A DNA stretch of 64,000 nucleotides from positions 24,004-88,003 of the forward strand of contig NZ_JOFJ01000022.1 in assembly GCF_000718255.1 (NCBI RefSeq), read 5' to 3'. Both the position numbers and the translations under genes were made by a program. Position 1 is the stretch's first letter, and each line of letters opens with the position of its first letter. Positions 8,610 through 18,126 of the stretch are shown here, piece after piece. The notes beneath the pieces were generated by a model. The model was given only the letters and a program-made list of their open reading frames with translations. It had not been told where the DNA came from and did no database searches. This stretch comes from Spirillospora albida. Lineage in GTDB: Bacteria > Actinomycetota > Actinomycetes > Streptosporangiales > Streptosporangiaceae.

Positions 8610-9073
8610 TGGCGCATCTCCTTACCGCTGGCTGCGAGGCTTCTGGCTTCGTCGGTCCGCCCGGCGCTGCGCGGACCACCCTGTCCGGTCGCGGGGATCG
8701 CTCGCGACCTTGATCAGTGTGCCGCCTCTCGCGGCGGGGGCCGCTGGGCCCCCATCTGATTCGGACGGAATAGGGCGATCTACCTGAATCGTTGTGCGGA
8801 ATCCGCAAGGATGGCCCGAATGTCGGGTGACGTGCGGAGACCCATGGTGGTCGCGCGATGGGAAAGCGCGACCACTGACGTGACGCGTTTACCCGGACGT
8901 GGGGTGATCAGTGTCACATCATTGCCCGGACGGTGACCGCTCTGCGGCCTCAGGTCGGAGATTCCCCGGGTTCTGGGGGGTTGTCACTGGTTACCAGCGG
9001 GTAGCATGATGTCGAGTTACTGACCAGTATGGAGCGGGGCCGCAGGTCGCCGCGGGATCTAACGGAGTCTCGA
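8610..9073. promoter_or_regulatory. Divergent intergenic region ugd/fadE with two palindromes
   Basis: No gene is visible in these 464 bp. Towards the acyl-CoA dehydrogenase there is an interrupted palindrome CTGGTTACCAG (8987-8997) and a second one, TACTGACCAGTA (9018-9029). TTGTCA (8981-8986) and TAGCAT (9002-9007) could be -35 and -10 elements with the first palindrome in the spacer. Together they suggest a repressor-controlled promoter, perhaps of the TetR type common at fatty-acid genes; the factor is not identified. Confidence 0.45.
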
Positions 9074-10909
9074 ATGGGGCACTACAAGAGCAACCTCCGG
9101 GACCTGGAGTTCAACCTCTTCGAGGTGTTCAGGCGCCAGGACCTCCTCGGCAAGGGCCCGTACGCGGAGCTCGACGAGGACACCGTGCGCAGCATCCTCG
9201 ACGAGGTGAAGCGCCTCGCCGAAGGGCCGCTCGCCGAGTCCTTCGAGGACGCCGACCGCAACCCGCCGAAGTTCGACCCCGCCACCGGCACCGTCACGAT
9301 GCCGGAGAGCTTCAAGAAGTCCTACAAGGCGTGGATGGACGCCGAGTGGTTCCGCCTCGACCTCAACCCCGAGTTCGGCGGCAGCGGCGCTCCCCGCTCC
9401 CTCACCTGGGCGGTCGCCGAGCAGGTCCTGGGCGCCAACCCGGCCGTGTACATGTTCTCGTCCGGCCCCGGCTTCGCCCAGATCCTCTGGCACATCGGCA
9501 ACGCCGAGCAGAAGAAGTTCGCCGAGCTGGCCCTCGAGCGCCAGTGGGGCGCCACGATGGTGCTGACCGAGCCCGACGCGGGCTCCGACGTCGGCGCCGG
9601 CCGCACCAAGGCCGTCGAGCAGCCCGACGGCACCTGGCACATCGAGGGCGTCAAGCGCTTCATCACCTCGGCCGAGCACGACATGTCCGACAACATCTTC
9701 CACCTGGTGCTCGCCCGCCCCGAGGGCGCCGGCCCCGGCACCAAGGGCCTGTCGATGTTCCTCGTGCCGAAGTACCTCGTGGACGTCGAAACCGGTGAGC
9801 TCGGCGACCGCAACGGCGCCTACGTCACCAACGTCGAGAAGAAGATGGGCCTCAAGGTCTCCACGACCTGCGAGCTCACCCTCGGCGAGAAGCACCCCGC
9901 GATCGGCTACCTGGTCGGCGACGTCCACGAGGGCATCAAGCAGATGTTCCTCGTCATCGAGTACGCCCGGATGATGGTCGGCACCAAGGCGATCGCCACC
10001 CTCTCCACCGGCTACCTCAACGCGCTCGAGTACGCCAAGGAGCGCGTCCAGGGCGCCGACATGACGCAGATGACGGACAAGACCGCGCCGCGCGTCACGA
10101 TCACCCACCACCCGGACGTCCGGCGCAGCCTCATGACCCAGAAGGCGTACGCCGAGGGCATGCGGGCGCTCGTCCAGCTGACCGCGTCCTACCAGGACGC
10201 CGTGCAGATCGCCGAGTTCGAGGGCCGCAAGGACGAGCTCGCCGAGAAGCTCAACGACCTGCTGCTCCCGATCGTCAAGGGCTTCGGCTCCGAGCGCGCC
10301 TACGCGCTGCTGGGCGGCGAGTCGCTGCAGACCCTCGGCGGCTCCGGCTTCCTGCAGGAGTACCCGATCGAGCAGTACATCCGGGACTCCAAGATCGACA
10401 CCCTGTACGAGGGCACCACCGCCATCCAGGGCCTGGACCTGTTCTTCCGGAAGATCCTCCGGGACAACGGCGAGGCGCTGAAGGTGCTCGCGGGCGAGAT
10501 CAAGGCGTTCGCCGAGAGCGAGGCCGGCAACGGCCGCCTCAAGAACGAGCGCGCCCTGCTCGCCAAGGGCCTGGACGACGTCCAGGGCATCCTCAACCCG
10601 ATGATCGGGTGGGCCCTCGGCGCCATGGAGGACCCGAAGGAGCTCTACAAGGTCGGGCTCAACTCGTCCCGGTTCCTCCTGGCGCTCGGCGACCTGGTCG
10701 TCGCCTGGCTGCTGTGCCGCCAGGCGGAGGTCGCCCTCACCGCCCTCGGCGGCGGCGACGTCTCCGACGCGGACACGACGTTCTACAACGGCAAGGTCGC
10801 GGCCGCGCAGTTCTTCTGCCAGACCGTCCTGCCGCGCCTGGCGTCCGACCGCGTCGTCACCGAGAACACCAACCTCGACGTGATGGACCTCCCGGAGGAG
10901 TCCTTCTAA
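9074..10909 (+). CDS. Acyl-CoA dehydrogenase, FadE5-like
   Basis: The 611-residue protein opens with [19 protein letters not shown], nearly identical in pattern to mycobacterial FadE5. It has the N-terminal helical domain, the flavin-binding middle domain with [10 protein letters not shown], the active-site region ending [21 protein letters not shown], and a C-terminal extension of ~130 residues typical of this large subgroup. It catalyses FAD-dependent alpha,beta-dehydrogenation of acyl-CoA in beta-oxidation. ATG 9074 has GGAG 8 nt upstream and preserves the conserved N-terminus. A hairpin separates it from the convergent E2 gene. Confidence 0.95.
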   Translation: MGHYKSNLRDLEFNLFEVFRRQDLLGKGPYAELDEDTVRSILDEVKRLAEGPLAESFEDADRNPPKFDPATGTVTMPESFKKSYKAWMDAEWFRLDLNPEFGGSGAPRSLTWAVAEQVLGANPAVYMFSSGPGFAQILWHIGNAEQKKFAELALERQWGATMVLTEPDAGSDVGAGRTKAVEQPDGTWHIEGVKRFITSAEHDMSDNIFHLVLARPEGAGPGTKGLSMFLVPKYLVDVETGELGDRNGAYVTNVEKKMGLKVSTTCELTLGEKHPAIGYLVGDVHEGIKQMFLVIEYARMMVGTKAIATLSTGYLNALEYAKERVQGADMTQMTDKTAPRVTITHHPDVRRSLMTQKAYAEGMRALVQLTASYQDAVQIAEFEGRKDELAEKLNDLLLPIVKGFGSERAYALLGGESLQTLGGSGFLQEYPIEQYIRDSKIDTLYEGTTAIQGLDLFFRKILRDNGEALKVLAGEIKAFAESEAGNGRLKNERALLAKGLDDVQGILNPMIGWALGAMEDPKELYKVGLNSSRFLLALGDLVVAWLLCRQAEVALTALGGGDVSDADTTFYNGKVAAAQFFCQTVLPRLASDRVVTENTNLDVMDLPEESF

Positions 10910-10942
10910 GTCGGTACCTCCGCCTCCCGCGGAGTCAATGGC

Positions 10943-10972
10943 GACGGCCCCCGCCTCGTGGCGGGGGCCGTC
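10943..10972. terminator. Terminator hairpin between fadE and the convergent E2 gene
   Basis: Perfect 13-bp arms (10943-10955 and 10960-10972) with a TCGT loop. It sits 33 nt after the fadE stop and 15 nt after the E2 stop on the other strand, so it can serve both convergent units. Confidence 0.75.
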
Positions 10973-10987
10973 GTCGTTAAGGCGCGC

Positions 10988-12379
10988 CTATCCCCAGGCG
11001 AGCATGCGGATGGGGTCCTCCAGCATGGCTCCGACGTCCTTGAGGACCTTGGAGCCGAGCTCGCCGTCGATGATGCGGTGGTCGAACGACAGGGCCAGCG
11101 TGGTGACCTTGCGGATCGCCAGCTCGCCCTCGTGGACCCACGGCATGTCGCGGATCTGGCCGAACGCCAGGATCGCGGCCTCCCCGGGCGTGATGATCGG
11201 GGTGCCGGTGTCCACGCCGAACACGCCCACGTTCGTGATCGTGATCGTGCCGTCCGACAGGTCGGCGGGCGACGCCCTGCCCGCCCGCGCCTTCTCCGCC
11301 AGCTCGGTGAGCGCGCGGGCCAGGCCGGGCAGCGAGAGGTCCTGCGCGTCCTTGATCTTCGGGACGAGCAGGCCGCGCTCGGTCGCCGCCGCGATCCCGA
11401 GGTTCACGTACCGCTTGACGACGATCTCGGCGGAGCCGTCCGGCAGATCCGCCCAGGCCGCGTTCGCCATGGGGTGACGGGCCACGGCCGTGAGCAGTGC
11501 CCGCGCCACCAGCAGCAGCGGGGAGACCTTCACGTCCGCGAACTCCGGCAGCTCCCGGAGGCGCTTGACGGTCTCCATCGTGCGGGTCACGTCGACCTGG
11601 AGGAACTCGGTGACGTGCGGCGCGGAGAACGCCGAGCCGGTCATCGCCGCCGCGGTCGCCTTGCGGACGCCCTTGACGAGGATGCGCTCCTCCCGGCCCG
11701 CCGGTGCCGCCTGGGGGGCGACCCGGGGCGCCTGCGCCGGCCCCGACCGCGCGGCCAGGATGTCGTCCCGCGTGATGGAGCCCTGCGGGCCGGTCCCGGT
11801 GATCGTCGCGAGGTCGACGCCGAGGTCCTTGGCCATCTTGCGGACGGGGGGCTTGGCCAGCGGCAGCGCGTTGCGCGGGGCCGTGGGCGCCGGAGCGGAG
11901 GGAGCCGGGGCGGGGGCGGACACAGGTGCCGCCGGGGCGGGAGCGGGCGCCTCGGCGCCGTTCGCGCCCTTCCTGGGCCGCCTCTTGGTCGCGCCCTCCT
12001 TGACCCCGTAACCGACCAGGACGGGCTGGCGCTTCGGCTCCGGCGCCGTCATGCCCGGCTCGTCGATGGTCGGGATCATGTCCTGCTTGAGCGCGGCGGG
12101 CTGCGCCGGCTGCGACTCGGCCGGTTCGCCCTCGCCGGTGTCGACCGAGATGATCGGGACCCCGACGTCCACCGTCCGCCCCTCCTCGACCAGCAGCTCG
12201 GCGACGACGCCCTCGAACGGGCACGGCAGCTCGACGATCGCCTTCGCGGTCTCGATCTCCACGATCGTCTGGTTGACCTCGACGGTGTCGCCCGGCTGGA
12301 CGTGCCACTTCACGATCTCGGCCTCGGTGAGGCCCTCGCCCACGTCCGGGAGCTTGAACTGCTTCACCGCCGTCACCAT
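10988..12379 (-). CDS. bkdC: 2-oxoacid dehydrogenase E2 component (dihydrolipoamide acyltransferase)
   Basis: The 463-residue protein has one lipoyl domain (residues ~5-80) with the modified Lys46 in IETAKA, a Pro/Ala-rich linker, a peripheral-subunit-binding domain (RKMAKDLGVDLATITGTG) and a catalytic domain ending in SFDHRIIDG, the His/Asp motif of acyl transfer. It accepts the acyl group from E1 and passes it to CoA. A single lipoyl domain and the E1 alpha/E1 beta neighbours fit branched-chain oxoacid dehydrogenase better than pyruvate dehydrogenase, but this is inference. ATG 12379 overlaps the E1 beta stop in ATGGTGA. No E3 gene is nearby. Confidence 0.92.
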   Translation of the reverse strand: MVTAVKQFKLPDVGEGLTEAEIVKWHVQPGDTVEVNQTIVEIETAKAIVELPCPFEGVVAELLVEEGRTVDVGVPIISVDTGEGEPAESQPAQPAALKQDMIPTIDEPGMTAPEPKRQPVLVGYGVKEGATKRRPRKGANGAEAPAPAPAAPVSAPAPAPSAPAPTAPRNALPLAKPPVRKMAKDLGVDLATITGTGPQGSITRDDILAARSGPAQAPRVAPQAAPAGREERILVKGVRKATAAAMTGSAFSAPHVTEFLQVDVTRTMETVKRLRELPEFADVKVSPLLLVARALLTAVARHPMANAAWADLPDGSAEIVVKRYVNLGIAAATERGLLVPKIKDAQDLSLPGLARALTELAEKARAGRASPADLSDGTITITNVGVFGVDTGTPIITPGEAAILAFGQIRDMPWVHEGELAIRKVTTLALSFDHRIIDGELGSKVLKDVGAMLEDPIRMLAWG

Positions 12380-13350
12380 CCGAAGGTCCGGTCGACCGCG
12401 TCCAGGATGCGGTCGAGGTCGGGCAGGTAGTGGTCCTCGATGCGGGACGGCGGGTAGGGCGTGGAGAAGCCGCCGACGCGCAGCACCGGCGCCTCCAGCC
12501 GGTAGAAGCACCGCTCGGTGATGCGGGCGGCCAGCTCGGCGCCGTAGCCGCTGAACACGGCCGCCTCGTGGACGACGACGCAGCGCCCCGTCCGGTGGAC
12601 CGACGCCGTGACCGTCTCGATGTCGAGGGGGTTGAGCGAGCGCAGGTCGATGACCTCGACCGACCGGCCCTCCTCGCCCGCCGCGACGGCCGCCTCCAGG
12701 CACGTCTTCACCGCCGGCCCGTAGGACAGGACGGTGACGTCGTCGCCGGGCCGGACGACCCTCGCCGCGTGCAGCGGCGTCCAGTCCGCGGTCTCGGTGT
12801 CCACGTCGGCCTTGTCCCAGTACCGGCGCTTCGGCTCGAAGAACACGACCGGGTCGGGCGAGGCGATCGACTGCTGGATCATCGAGTACGCGTCGGCCGG
12901 GTTCGAGCACGCCACGACCCGCAGGCCCGCGGTGTGCGTGAAGTACACCTCCGGCGACTCCGAGTGGTGCTCGACCGCGCCGATGCCGCCGCCGCACGGG
13001 ATCCGGACGACGACCGGCAGCTCGACCTTGCCGAGCGACCGCATCCGCATCTTCGCGAGCTGGGTGATGATCTGGTCGACGGCGGGGAACACGAACCCGT
13101 CGAACTGGATCTCGACGACGGGCCGGTAGCCGCGGAGCGCCAGCCCGATCGCGGTGCCGACGATGCCGGACTCCGCGAGCGGCGTGTCGATGACGCGCTC
13201 CTCGCCGAAGTCCTTCTGCAGGCCGTCCGTGATGCGGAACACGCCGCCGAGCTTCCCGACGTCCTCACCCATGATGAGGACCTTCGGGTCGTCGTCCATG
13301 GCCTTGCGCAGGCCCTCGTTCAGCGCCTTGCCGAGCGTCAGGGTCGTCAT
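12373..13350 (-). CDS. bkdB: 2-oxoacid dehydrogenase E1 component, beta subunit
   Basis: This 325-residue protein matches the transketolase-like E1 beta family, with IMGEDVGKLGGVFR near the N-terminus, the cofactor-region stretch TPLAESGIVG, EIQFDGFVFPA, and a C-terminal domain that includes IDLRSLNPLD. Together with the alpha subunit it forms the thiamine-diphosphate heterotetramer that decarboxylates a 2-oxo acid. Its ATG overlaps the E1 alpha stop by 4 nt (ATGA), and its own stop overlaps the E2 start, so the three subunits are probably translationally coupled. Confidence 0.93.
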   Translation of the reverse strand: MTTLTLGKALNEGLRKAMDDDPKVLIMGEDVGKLGGVFRITDGLQKDFGEERVIDTPLAESGIVGTAIGLALRGYRPVVEIQFDGFVFPAVDQIITQLAKMRMRSLGKVELPVVVRIPCGGGIGAVEHHSESPEVYFTHTAGLRVVACSNPADAYSMIQQSIASPDPVVFFEPKRRYWDKADVDTETADWTPLHAARVVRPGDDVTVLSYGPAVKTCLEAAVAAGEEGRSVEVIDLRSLNPLDIETVTASVHRTGRCVVVHEAAVFSGYGAELAARITERCFYRLEAPVLRVGGFSTPYPPSRIEDHYLPDLDRILDAVDRTFGW

Positions 13351-14477
13351 CGGGAAGCCTCCTCGAAGGACGCCAGGTAGGCGGCGAACTGCTCCTGCTC
13401 CTCCGTCATCAGCGGATGCGGCTCCGCGTACACGTTCTCGAAAATGGACAGCGGCTCCGGGTCGGGCAGCGCGAGGCACGCCGCCCGCAGCTCCCTGGCC
13501 ATGGCCTTGGCGTCCGCCTCGACCTCCTCGAAGAAGGCCGAGTCGGCGAGGTCGCCCCGGACGAGGTATGCCTTCACCCGCTCGATGGGGTCCTTGAGCT
13601 TCCACGCCTCCTCCTCGGCCTTGAGCCGGTAGCGCGTGGGGTCGTCCGTGGTGGTGTGGGCGCCCATCCGGTAGGTGTACGCCTCGATGAACGTGGGGCC
13701 CTGCCCCGTGCGGGCGGCCTCGAGGGCCTTGCGGGTTACGGCGAGGCAGGCGAAGACGTCGTTGCCGTCCACCCGGACGCCCGGGAACCCGTACCCCTGC
13801 GCGCGCCGGTACAGCGGGATGCGCGTCTGCTTCTCCAGGGGCTCGGAGATGGCCCACTGGTTGTTCTGGCAGAAGAACACGATCGGCGCGTTGAAGACGG
13901 ACGCGAACACGAACGACTCGTTCACGTCGCCCTGCGAGGTGGCGCCGTCCCCGAAGTAGGCGATCGTGGCGCCCGCCGAGGGCGTGCCCAGCACCCCGTC
14001 CCGCTGGATGCCCATCGCGTACCCGGTGGCGTGGAGCGTCTGGCTGCCGATCACGATCGTGTAGAGGTGGAACCCGTACTTGGCGGGGTCCCAGCCGCCG
14101 TGGTTGACGCCGCGGAACAGCCCCAGCAGGTTCAGGGGGTCGACGTCCCGGCACCAGGCCACTCCGTGCTCCCGGTACGTCGGGAACACCATGTCGTGCT
14201 CGCCGAGCGCGCGCCCGGACCCGATCTGCGCCGCCTCCTGCCCGAGCAGCGACGCCCAGATGCCGAGCTCGCCCTGCCGGGTGAGCGCGACGGCCTCCAG
14301 ATCGATGCGCCGGACGGTCACCAGGTCGCGGTACAGCGCGCGGACCTCGTCGGCGCCGAGCTCGAGGGGGTAGTCGGGGTGCTCGACCCGCTGCCCCTCG
14401 GGGGTGAGCAGCTGGACGAGTTCCGGCTCGGCGGGCCCAGGGTCGCCCGGCGCGCCGCGGACGGAGTCGATCGTCAT
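13347..14477 (-). CDS. bkdA: 2-oxoacid dehydrogenase E1 component, alpha subunit
   Basis: This 376-residue protein carries the thiamine-diphosphate motif, beginning YFGDGATSQGDVNE and ending NNQWAIS. The N-terminal part (LYRDLVTVRRIDLEAVAL) and the serine-containing loop region RMGAHTTTDDPTRY are typical of E1 alpha. ATG 14477 follows GAGGAG by about 8 nt; an upstream in-frame extension has no family match. It leads the E1 alpha-E1 beta-E2 operon. The branched-chain assignment is inferred from similarity to the mycobacterial Bkd type and from an adjacent acyl-CoA dehydrogenase; a pyruvate role is the alternative. Confidence 0.92.
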   Translation of the reverse strand: MTIDSVRGAPGDPGPAEPELVQLLTPEGQRVEHPDYPLELGADEVRALYRDLVTVRRIDLEAVALTRQGELGIWASLLGQEAAQIGSGRALGEHDMVFPTYREHGVAWCRDVDPLNLLGLFRGVNHGGWDPAKYGFHLYTIVIGSQTLHATGYAMGIQRDGVLGTPSAGATIAYFGDGATSQGDVNESFVFASVFNAPIVFFCQNNQWAISEPLEKQTRIPLYRRAQGYGFPGVRVDGNDVFACLAVTRKALEAARTGQGPTFIEAYTYRMGAHTTTDDPTRYRLKAEEEAWKLKDPIERVKAYLVRGDLADSAFFEEVEADAKAMARELRAACLALPDPEPLSIFENVYAEPHPLMTEEQEQFAAYLASFEEASR

Positions 14478-14686
14478 CGATGACACTCCTCGGTCGGGGC
14501 CGGAACGCGGGATCGCCGCACGCCGGCCGGTATCAGTGGCCTCTTCACCCCGGTAAGGGACAAAAGCCGCTGACACCCATGGTGGCAGACATCACACCCA
14601 TCTTCGCAAGCCCTACTTGCACGGGTCCCTACCCGCCACCCGCGCCGTCCACCCGGAACCGGCCGTGAGCCCCCGGTCGCCCTCCG

Positions 14687-16306
14687 CTACTCGCGGGACA
14701 GTGCCCGGGTGGCTCCGGCGGCGACCGTCAGGCCGAGGAGGATGCCGCTCACGACGATGAAGTTCGCGATCCACTGGTAGACGCCTTTGGGCGCGAATTC
14801 CATTTCCTGGCCGAGATATCCGATCGGCAGGAGGAGATCGAGCGTGTAGAAGAAAGGGTTGAAATGTGGATGATGTCCGTCGTCGAGGACGGACGGCTTG
14901 TGGAGCGAGAACACGATCGTCCCGAATGCCAGCAGCCCGATCAGCCAGCTCGCGGCGCGGAACGGGCGGTAGCCGTAGCCGACGAGGGCGTCCTGCAGGT
15001 AGCCGAAGACGCGCAGCGGCACGCCCTGGGTGCGGCGCCGGTCGCGGGCCTTCGCGAGGAGGACCGAGCGCCCATCGGCGTCCAGTCCGAGGGCGCGGTA
15101 CGTCTGCGCGAGGCGCTCGTAGGGCTGCGGGGCGTAGCCGTCGGTGTCGCGCCGGATCCAGGCGAGGCGCTCGCGTCCGGTGAGGGGCGGATCGAGGGTC
15201 TCGTACTGCAGGCCGTCCAGCTGGAGGCGGCTCGCCCACGTGTCCTTGGCGTCCCGCAGGAGGTTGATGCGGGCGAACGACAGGTCGGCGACGCCCTTGA
15301 TCGCCTCAGCGGGCCGCAGCAGGACCTCCTCCGCCTGGAGCCGCTGCAGGCTCAGGGCGGTGCCCTCCTCGTGGTTCAGGATGGCGCCGCGCAGGCTGAG
15401 CTGCCCGGTGACGCGGGCGCCCGCGAAGCTGACGGCGCCGGCCACGGTGAAGCCGTCCGAGCAGTAGACGTCGGTCTCGACGGCGAGGTCATCGGCGTTC
15501 AGCGCGGTCCCGCCGGGGTGCGTGAGGCGGGCGCCGACGAACGACAGGTAGCCGCCGACGCGGGCGCCGCGCAGCCGGACCTCGCCCTCGGCGGTGAAAC
15601 CGCCGTCGCAGAACACGTTCGCCGCGACGTCCAGGCGGCTCGCGTAGAGGGCGACACCGGACGGGTTGTGCAGCCGCGCCTGCCGGAAGATCAGCTGGCC
15701 GCCGACGTGCGCGCCGGGCAGCCGGACCTCGCCGTTCGCCGCGAAACCCTGGTCGCAGTAGACGTTCGCGTCGACGCTGAGCCGGTCGGCGAGCAGGGCG
15801 TCACCGCCGGGATTGGCCAGCTGGACGCCCGACATGTTCAGGATGCCGGTGATGTGTGCCCCGTCCAGCCAGAGCCCGCCGGAGATGTAGCTGCCCTCCA
15901 GCCACAGGTGGCCGTCGACCCGGGTGCCTGACGCGACCAGCCCCGGCAGGCGGCAGCGCATCAGATGGACGCTGTTCATGGTCGCCCAGTACAGGTGCGG
16001 CGCCTCGTCGAACACGCATCCGGTGAGCGCCAGCGGCACCGTCACCTCGGCGTGCCCGAGGTTCAGCGAGCCGGTCACCCGCGCGCCCGTCAGGCGGACC
16101 GCCGCGACCTGCCCCGGAACCCGCTCCACCGCCCCGACGAGCAGCGCGACGAGCACCTCCGCCCGGATGACGCGCTCCCGGCCCCAGCGGTCGGCGTAGG
16201 CCGGGTCGTCGAGGGCGGCGTCGCCGGACGACAGGTCCACGGACTCACCGCTCGGGAACGCCGTCCACAGCCGGCGTTCCGCTGGGGTCAGGTCGTCGAT
16301 GTTCAT
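14687..16306 (-). CDS. Repeat-rich membrane-associated protein, paralogue 2
   Basis: This 539-residue paralogue of the 4836-6290 protein shares the cap (LTPAERRLWTAFPSGE), the stacked repeats, a linker beginning RLAWIRRDTDGY, and three C-terminal hydrophobic segments. Here the repeats are longer and cleaner: units of about 45 residues recur, each with variants of GEVRLPGARVGGQL, a HPSG or HPGG turn and a CDGGF-like turn. The Cys in each turn (VYCDQGF, VFCDGGF, VYCSDGF) is striking. ATG 16306 matches the paralogue's N-terminus. Function is unknown; no enzyme motif is visible. Confidence 0.8.
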   Translation of the reverse strand: MNIDDLTPAERRLWTAFPSGESVDLSSGDAALDDPAYADRWGRERVIRAEVLVALLVGAVERVPGQVAAVRLTGARVTGSLNLGHAEVTVPLALTGCVFDEAPHLYWATMNSVHLMRCRLPGLVASGTRVDGHLWLEGSYISGGLWLDGAHITGILNMSGVQLANPGGDALLADRLSVDANVYCDQGFAANGEVRLPGAHVGGQLIFRQARLHNPSGVALYASRLDVAANVFCDGGFTAEGEVRLRGARVGGYLSFVGARLTHPGGTALNADDLAVETDVYCSDGFTVAGAVSFAGARVTGQLSLRGAILNHEEGTALSLQRLQAEEVLLRPAEAIKGVADLSFARINLLRDAKDTWASRLQLDGLQYETLDPPLTGRERLAWIRRDTDGYAPQPYERLAQTYRALGLDADGRSVLLAKARDRRRTQGVPLRVFGYLQDALVGYGYRPFRAASWLIGLLAFGTIVFSLHKPSVLDDGHHPHFNPFFYTLDLLLPIGYLGQEMEFAPKGVYQWIANFIVVSGILLGLTVAAGATRALSRE

Positions 16307-16401
16307 CGGGCGGCTCCGTGGGTGCGGGTGGGCTCTGCCCCGTAATGGTGCCGTACGCTTCTCCATCGTCAGGAAAAATGCAGATCAGTGAGGGGGCGGT
16401 C

Positions 16402-16644
16402 GTGGCGCGCGTCGTCGTGGACGTCATGCTCAAGCCGGAGATCCTCGACCCGCAGGGCCAGGCGATCGCCCGGAAACTGCCGCAGATGGGGTACGAGGGC
16501 GTCGTCGCCGTCCGGCAGGGCAAGCGGTTCGAGGTGGAACTGGAGGGGCCCGCGGACGACGCGGCCCTGGAGCGGGTCCACAAGATCGCGGAGGCGCTGC
16601 TGGCGAACCCCGTCATCGAGAACTTCGAGGTCCGCGTTCTCTAA
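16402..16644 (+). CDS. purS: Phosphoribosylformylglycinamidine synthase subunit PurS
   Basis: The 80-residue protein has the PurS pattern: MARVVVDVMLKPEILDPQG at the start, then GYEGV, the VRQGKRFEVEL strand and a C-terminal ENFEV. PurS bridges PurL and PurQ in the three-part FGAM synthetase and helps channel ammonia. The GTG at 16402 is chosen because AGGGGG lies 5 nt upstream and the length equals that of the family. purQ and purL follow, but an ATPase gene intervenes. Confidence 0.95.
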   Translation: MARVVVDVMLKPEILDPQGQAIARKLPQMGYEGVVAVRQGKRFEVELEGPADDAALERVHKIAEALLANPVIENFEVRVL

Positions 16645-16852
16645 CGTCCGGCGGGTAATGGCACGGAATGATGTTCGTCTTGTTTCGTTCCAAAACCTCC
16701 GCACATTTTGCCGGGACGCCGGTGATTCGACGGAAAGACCCGACAGTCTAGCGATTACGGAAGATTCCCCCGGGGAACTGTTAGCTGCGTCGAGTCGTCG
16801 AGACGCTCCCGGGGCGGGGGAACCTCCCGGGACATGACAGAGGGTGTCCGGG

Positions 16853-17299
16853 GTGGATATGAGGTTCTCGCTCGCGCTACCGCGTGAGGCACCGAGCATT
16901 CCGGTGATCCGCAAAGTGCTGGGGGGCGCGCTGCGGGGCCTCGGCGTCTGCGAGGACTGCGTCGCCGACATCCTCGTCGCCACGTCCGAGGCGTGCACCA
17001 ACGCGATCCTGCACGCGCGCGCCTCCGGCGGCTTCGAGGTCACCGGCTCCATCGACGCCGGCGTCTGCGTCCTCACCGTCCGCGACGGCGGCCGCGGCCC
17101 GCGCCCCGCCCCGGCGGACCGGGGGATCTTGGCCGAATCCGGGCGCGGCCTTAAGATCATGCAGGCGCTGATGGACGACCTGAGCATCGACACCGCGCCC
17201 GACCGGGGCACGATCGTCCGCCTGCGGAAACGCCTCACCTGGCGGGACGGCGCCCTCGGGGGACGCCTCGATCACCGGCTCGTCCACAGCGCCGGGTAG
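16853..17299 (+). CDS. RsbW-like anti-sigma-type ATP-binding protein
   Basis: This ~148-residue GHKL ATPase has the N-box [13 protein letters not shown], the G1 box VRDGGRGP and a G2-like [14 protein letters not shown]. Such small HATPase proteins are anti-sigma or serine-kinase switch factors that phosphorylate or bind partners; the partner here is unknown. GTG 16853 has GAGGG 8 nt upstream; GTG 16844 and ATG 16859 are alternatives. It lies between purS and purQ on the same strand, an unusual place that hints at co-expression with purine synthesis. Confidence 0.85.
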   Translation: MDMRFSLALPREAPSIPVIRKVLGGALRGLGVCEDCVADILVATSEACTNAILHARASGGFEVTGSIDAGVCVLTVRDGGRGPRPAPADRGILAESGRGLKIMQALMDDLSIDTAPDRGTIVRLRKRLTWRDGALGGRLDHRLVHSAG

Positions 17300-17393
17300 A
17301 TTGGTAGCCGCGCGGGGGGATTGCGACGCGCAGGTGAACGGGGGACCACACCCGACCGTCCCGGCCGCACCTCGTTTCGGAGGAACAGAACTG

Positions 17394-18074
17394 ATGGACG
17401 CTGCCCGGGTTGGGGTCATCACCTTCCCTGGTTCCCTTGACGACAGGGACGCCGCACGCGCCGTCCGGCTGGCCGGCGCCGAGCCGGTCATGCTGTGGCA
17501 CGCCGACCACGACCTCCAGGGGGTGGACGCGGTCGTCCTGCCGGGAGGGTTCTCCTACGGCGACTATCTCCGCGCGGGGGCCATCGCGCGGTTCGCGCCC
17601 CTCATGACGGAGCTGGTGTCGGCCGCGAAGGCGGGGCTCCCCGTCCTCGGCATCTGCAACGGGTTCCAGGTCCTGTGCGAGTCGCACCTGCTGCCGGGCG
17701 CCCTGCTGCCCAACGCCGGGCTCCACTTCGTCTGCCGCGACCAGCGCCTCAGCATCGAGAACGCCGACACGGCCTGGACGACGGAGTACCGCGCGGGCCA
17801 GGAGATCGTCGTCCCGATCAAGAACCGCGACGGACGCTACGTCGCCGACCGCGAGACGCTCCGCGAGCTGGCCGACTCCGGCCGCATCGTCGCGCGCTAC
17901 CTCGACCTCAACCCCAACGGGTCCCAGGACGACATCGCCGGGATCTGCAACGAGGCCGGCAACGTGGTCGGGCTCATGCCCCACCCCGAACACGCCGTGG
18001 AATCGCTGACCGGTCCGTCCACGGACGGGCTCGGCTTCTTCACCTCGATCGTCAAGAGACTGGTCAACGCATGA
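17394..18074 (+). CDS. purQ: Phosphoribosylformylglycinamidine synthase subunit PurQ
   Basis: This 226-residue class I glutamine amidotransferase has the nucleophile Cys88 in LGICNGFQ, the early [13 protein letters not shown] oxyanion region, and a His-Glu pair in MPHPEHAVE. It supplies ammonia from glutamine to PurL. ATG 17394 follows CGGAGGA. It is 52 nt upstream of purL and almost certainly co-transcribed. Confidence 0.96.
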   Translation: MDAARVGVITFPGSLDDRDAARAVRLAGAEPVMLWHADHDLQGVDAVVLPGGFSYGDYLRAGAIARFAPLMTELVSAAKAGLPVLGICNGFQVLCESHLLPGALLPNAGLHFVCRDQRLSIENADTAWTTEYRAGQEIVVPIKNRDGRYVADRETLRELADSGRIVARYLDLNPNGSQDDIAGICNEAGNVVGLMPHPEHAVESLTGPSTDGLGFFTSIVKRLVNA

Positions 18075-18126
18075 GTGGCCGCGAGGGGCGCGCGACAGCG
18101 CCACGGACGCGAACGGAAACACGAGC

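Noticed and set aside
6321..8759. An 812-codon forward frame opposite spo0M and ugd
   Set aside because: Shadow of two recognised enzymes; no start signal and repetitive Asp/Val/Gly composition.
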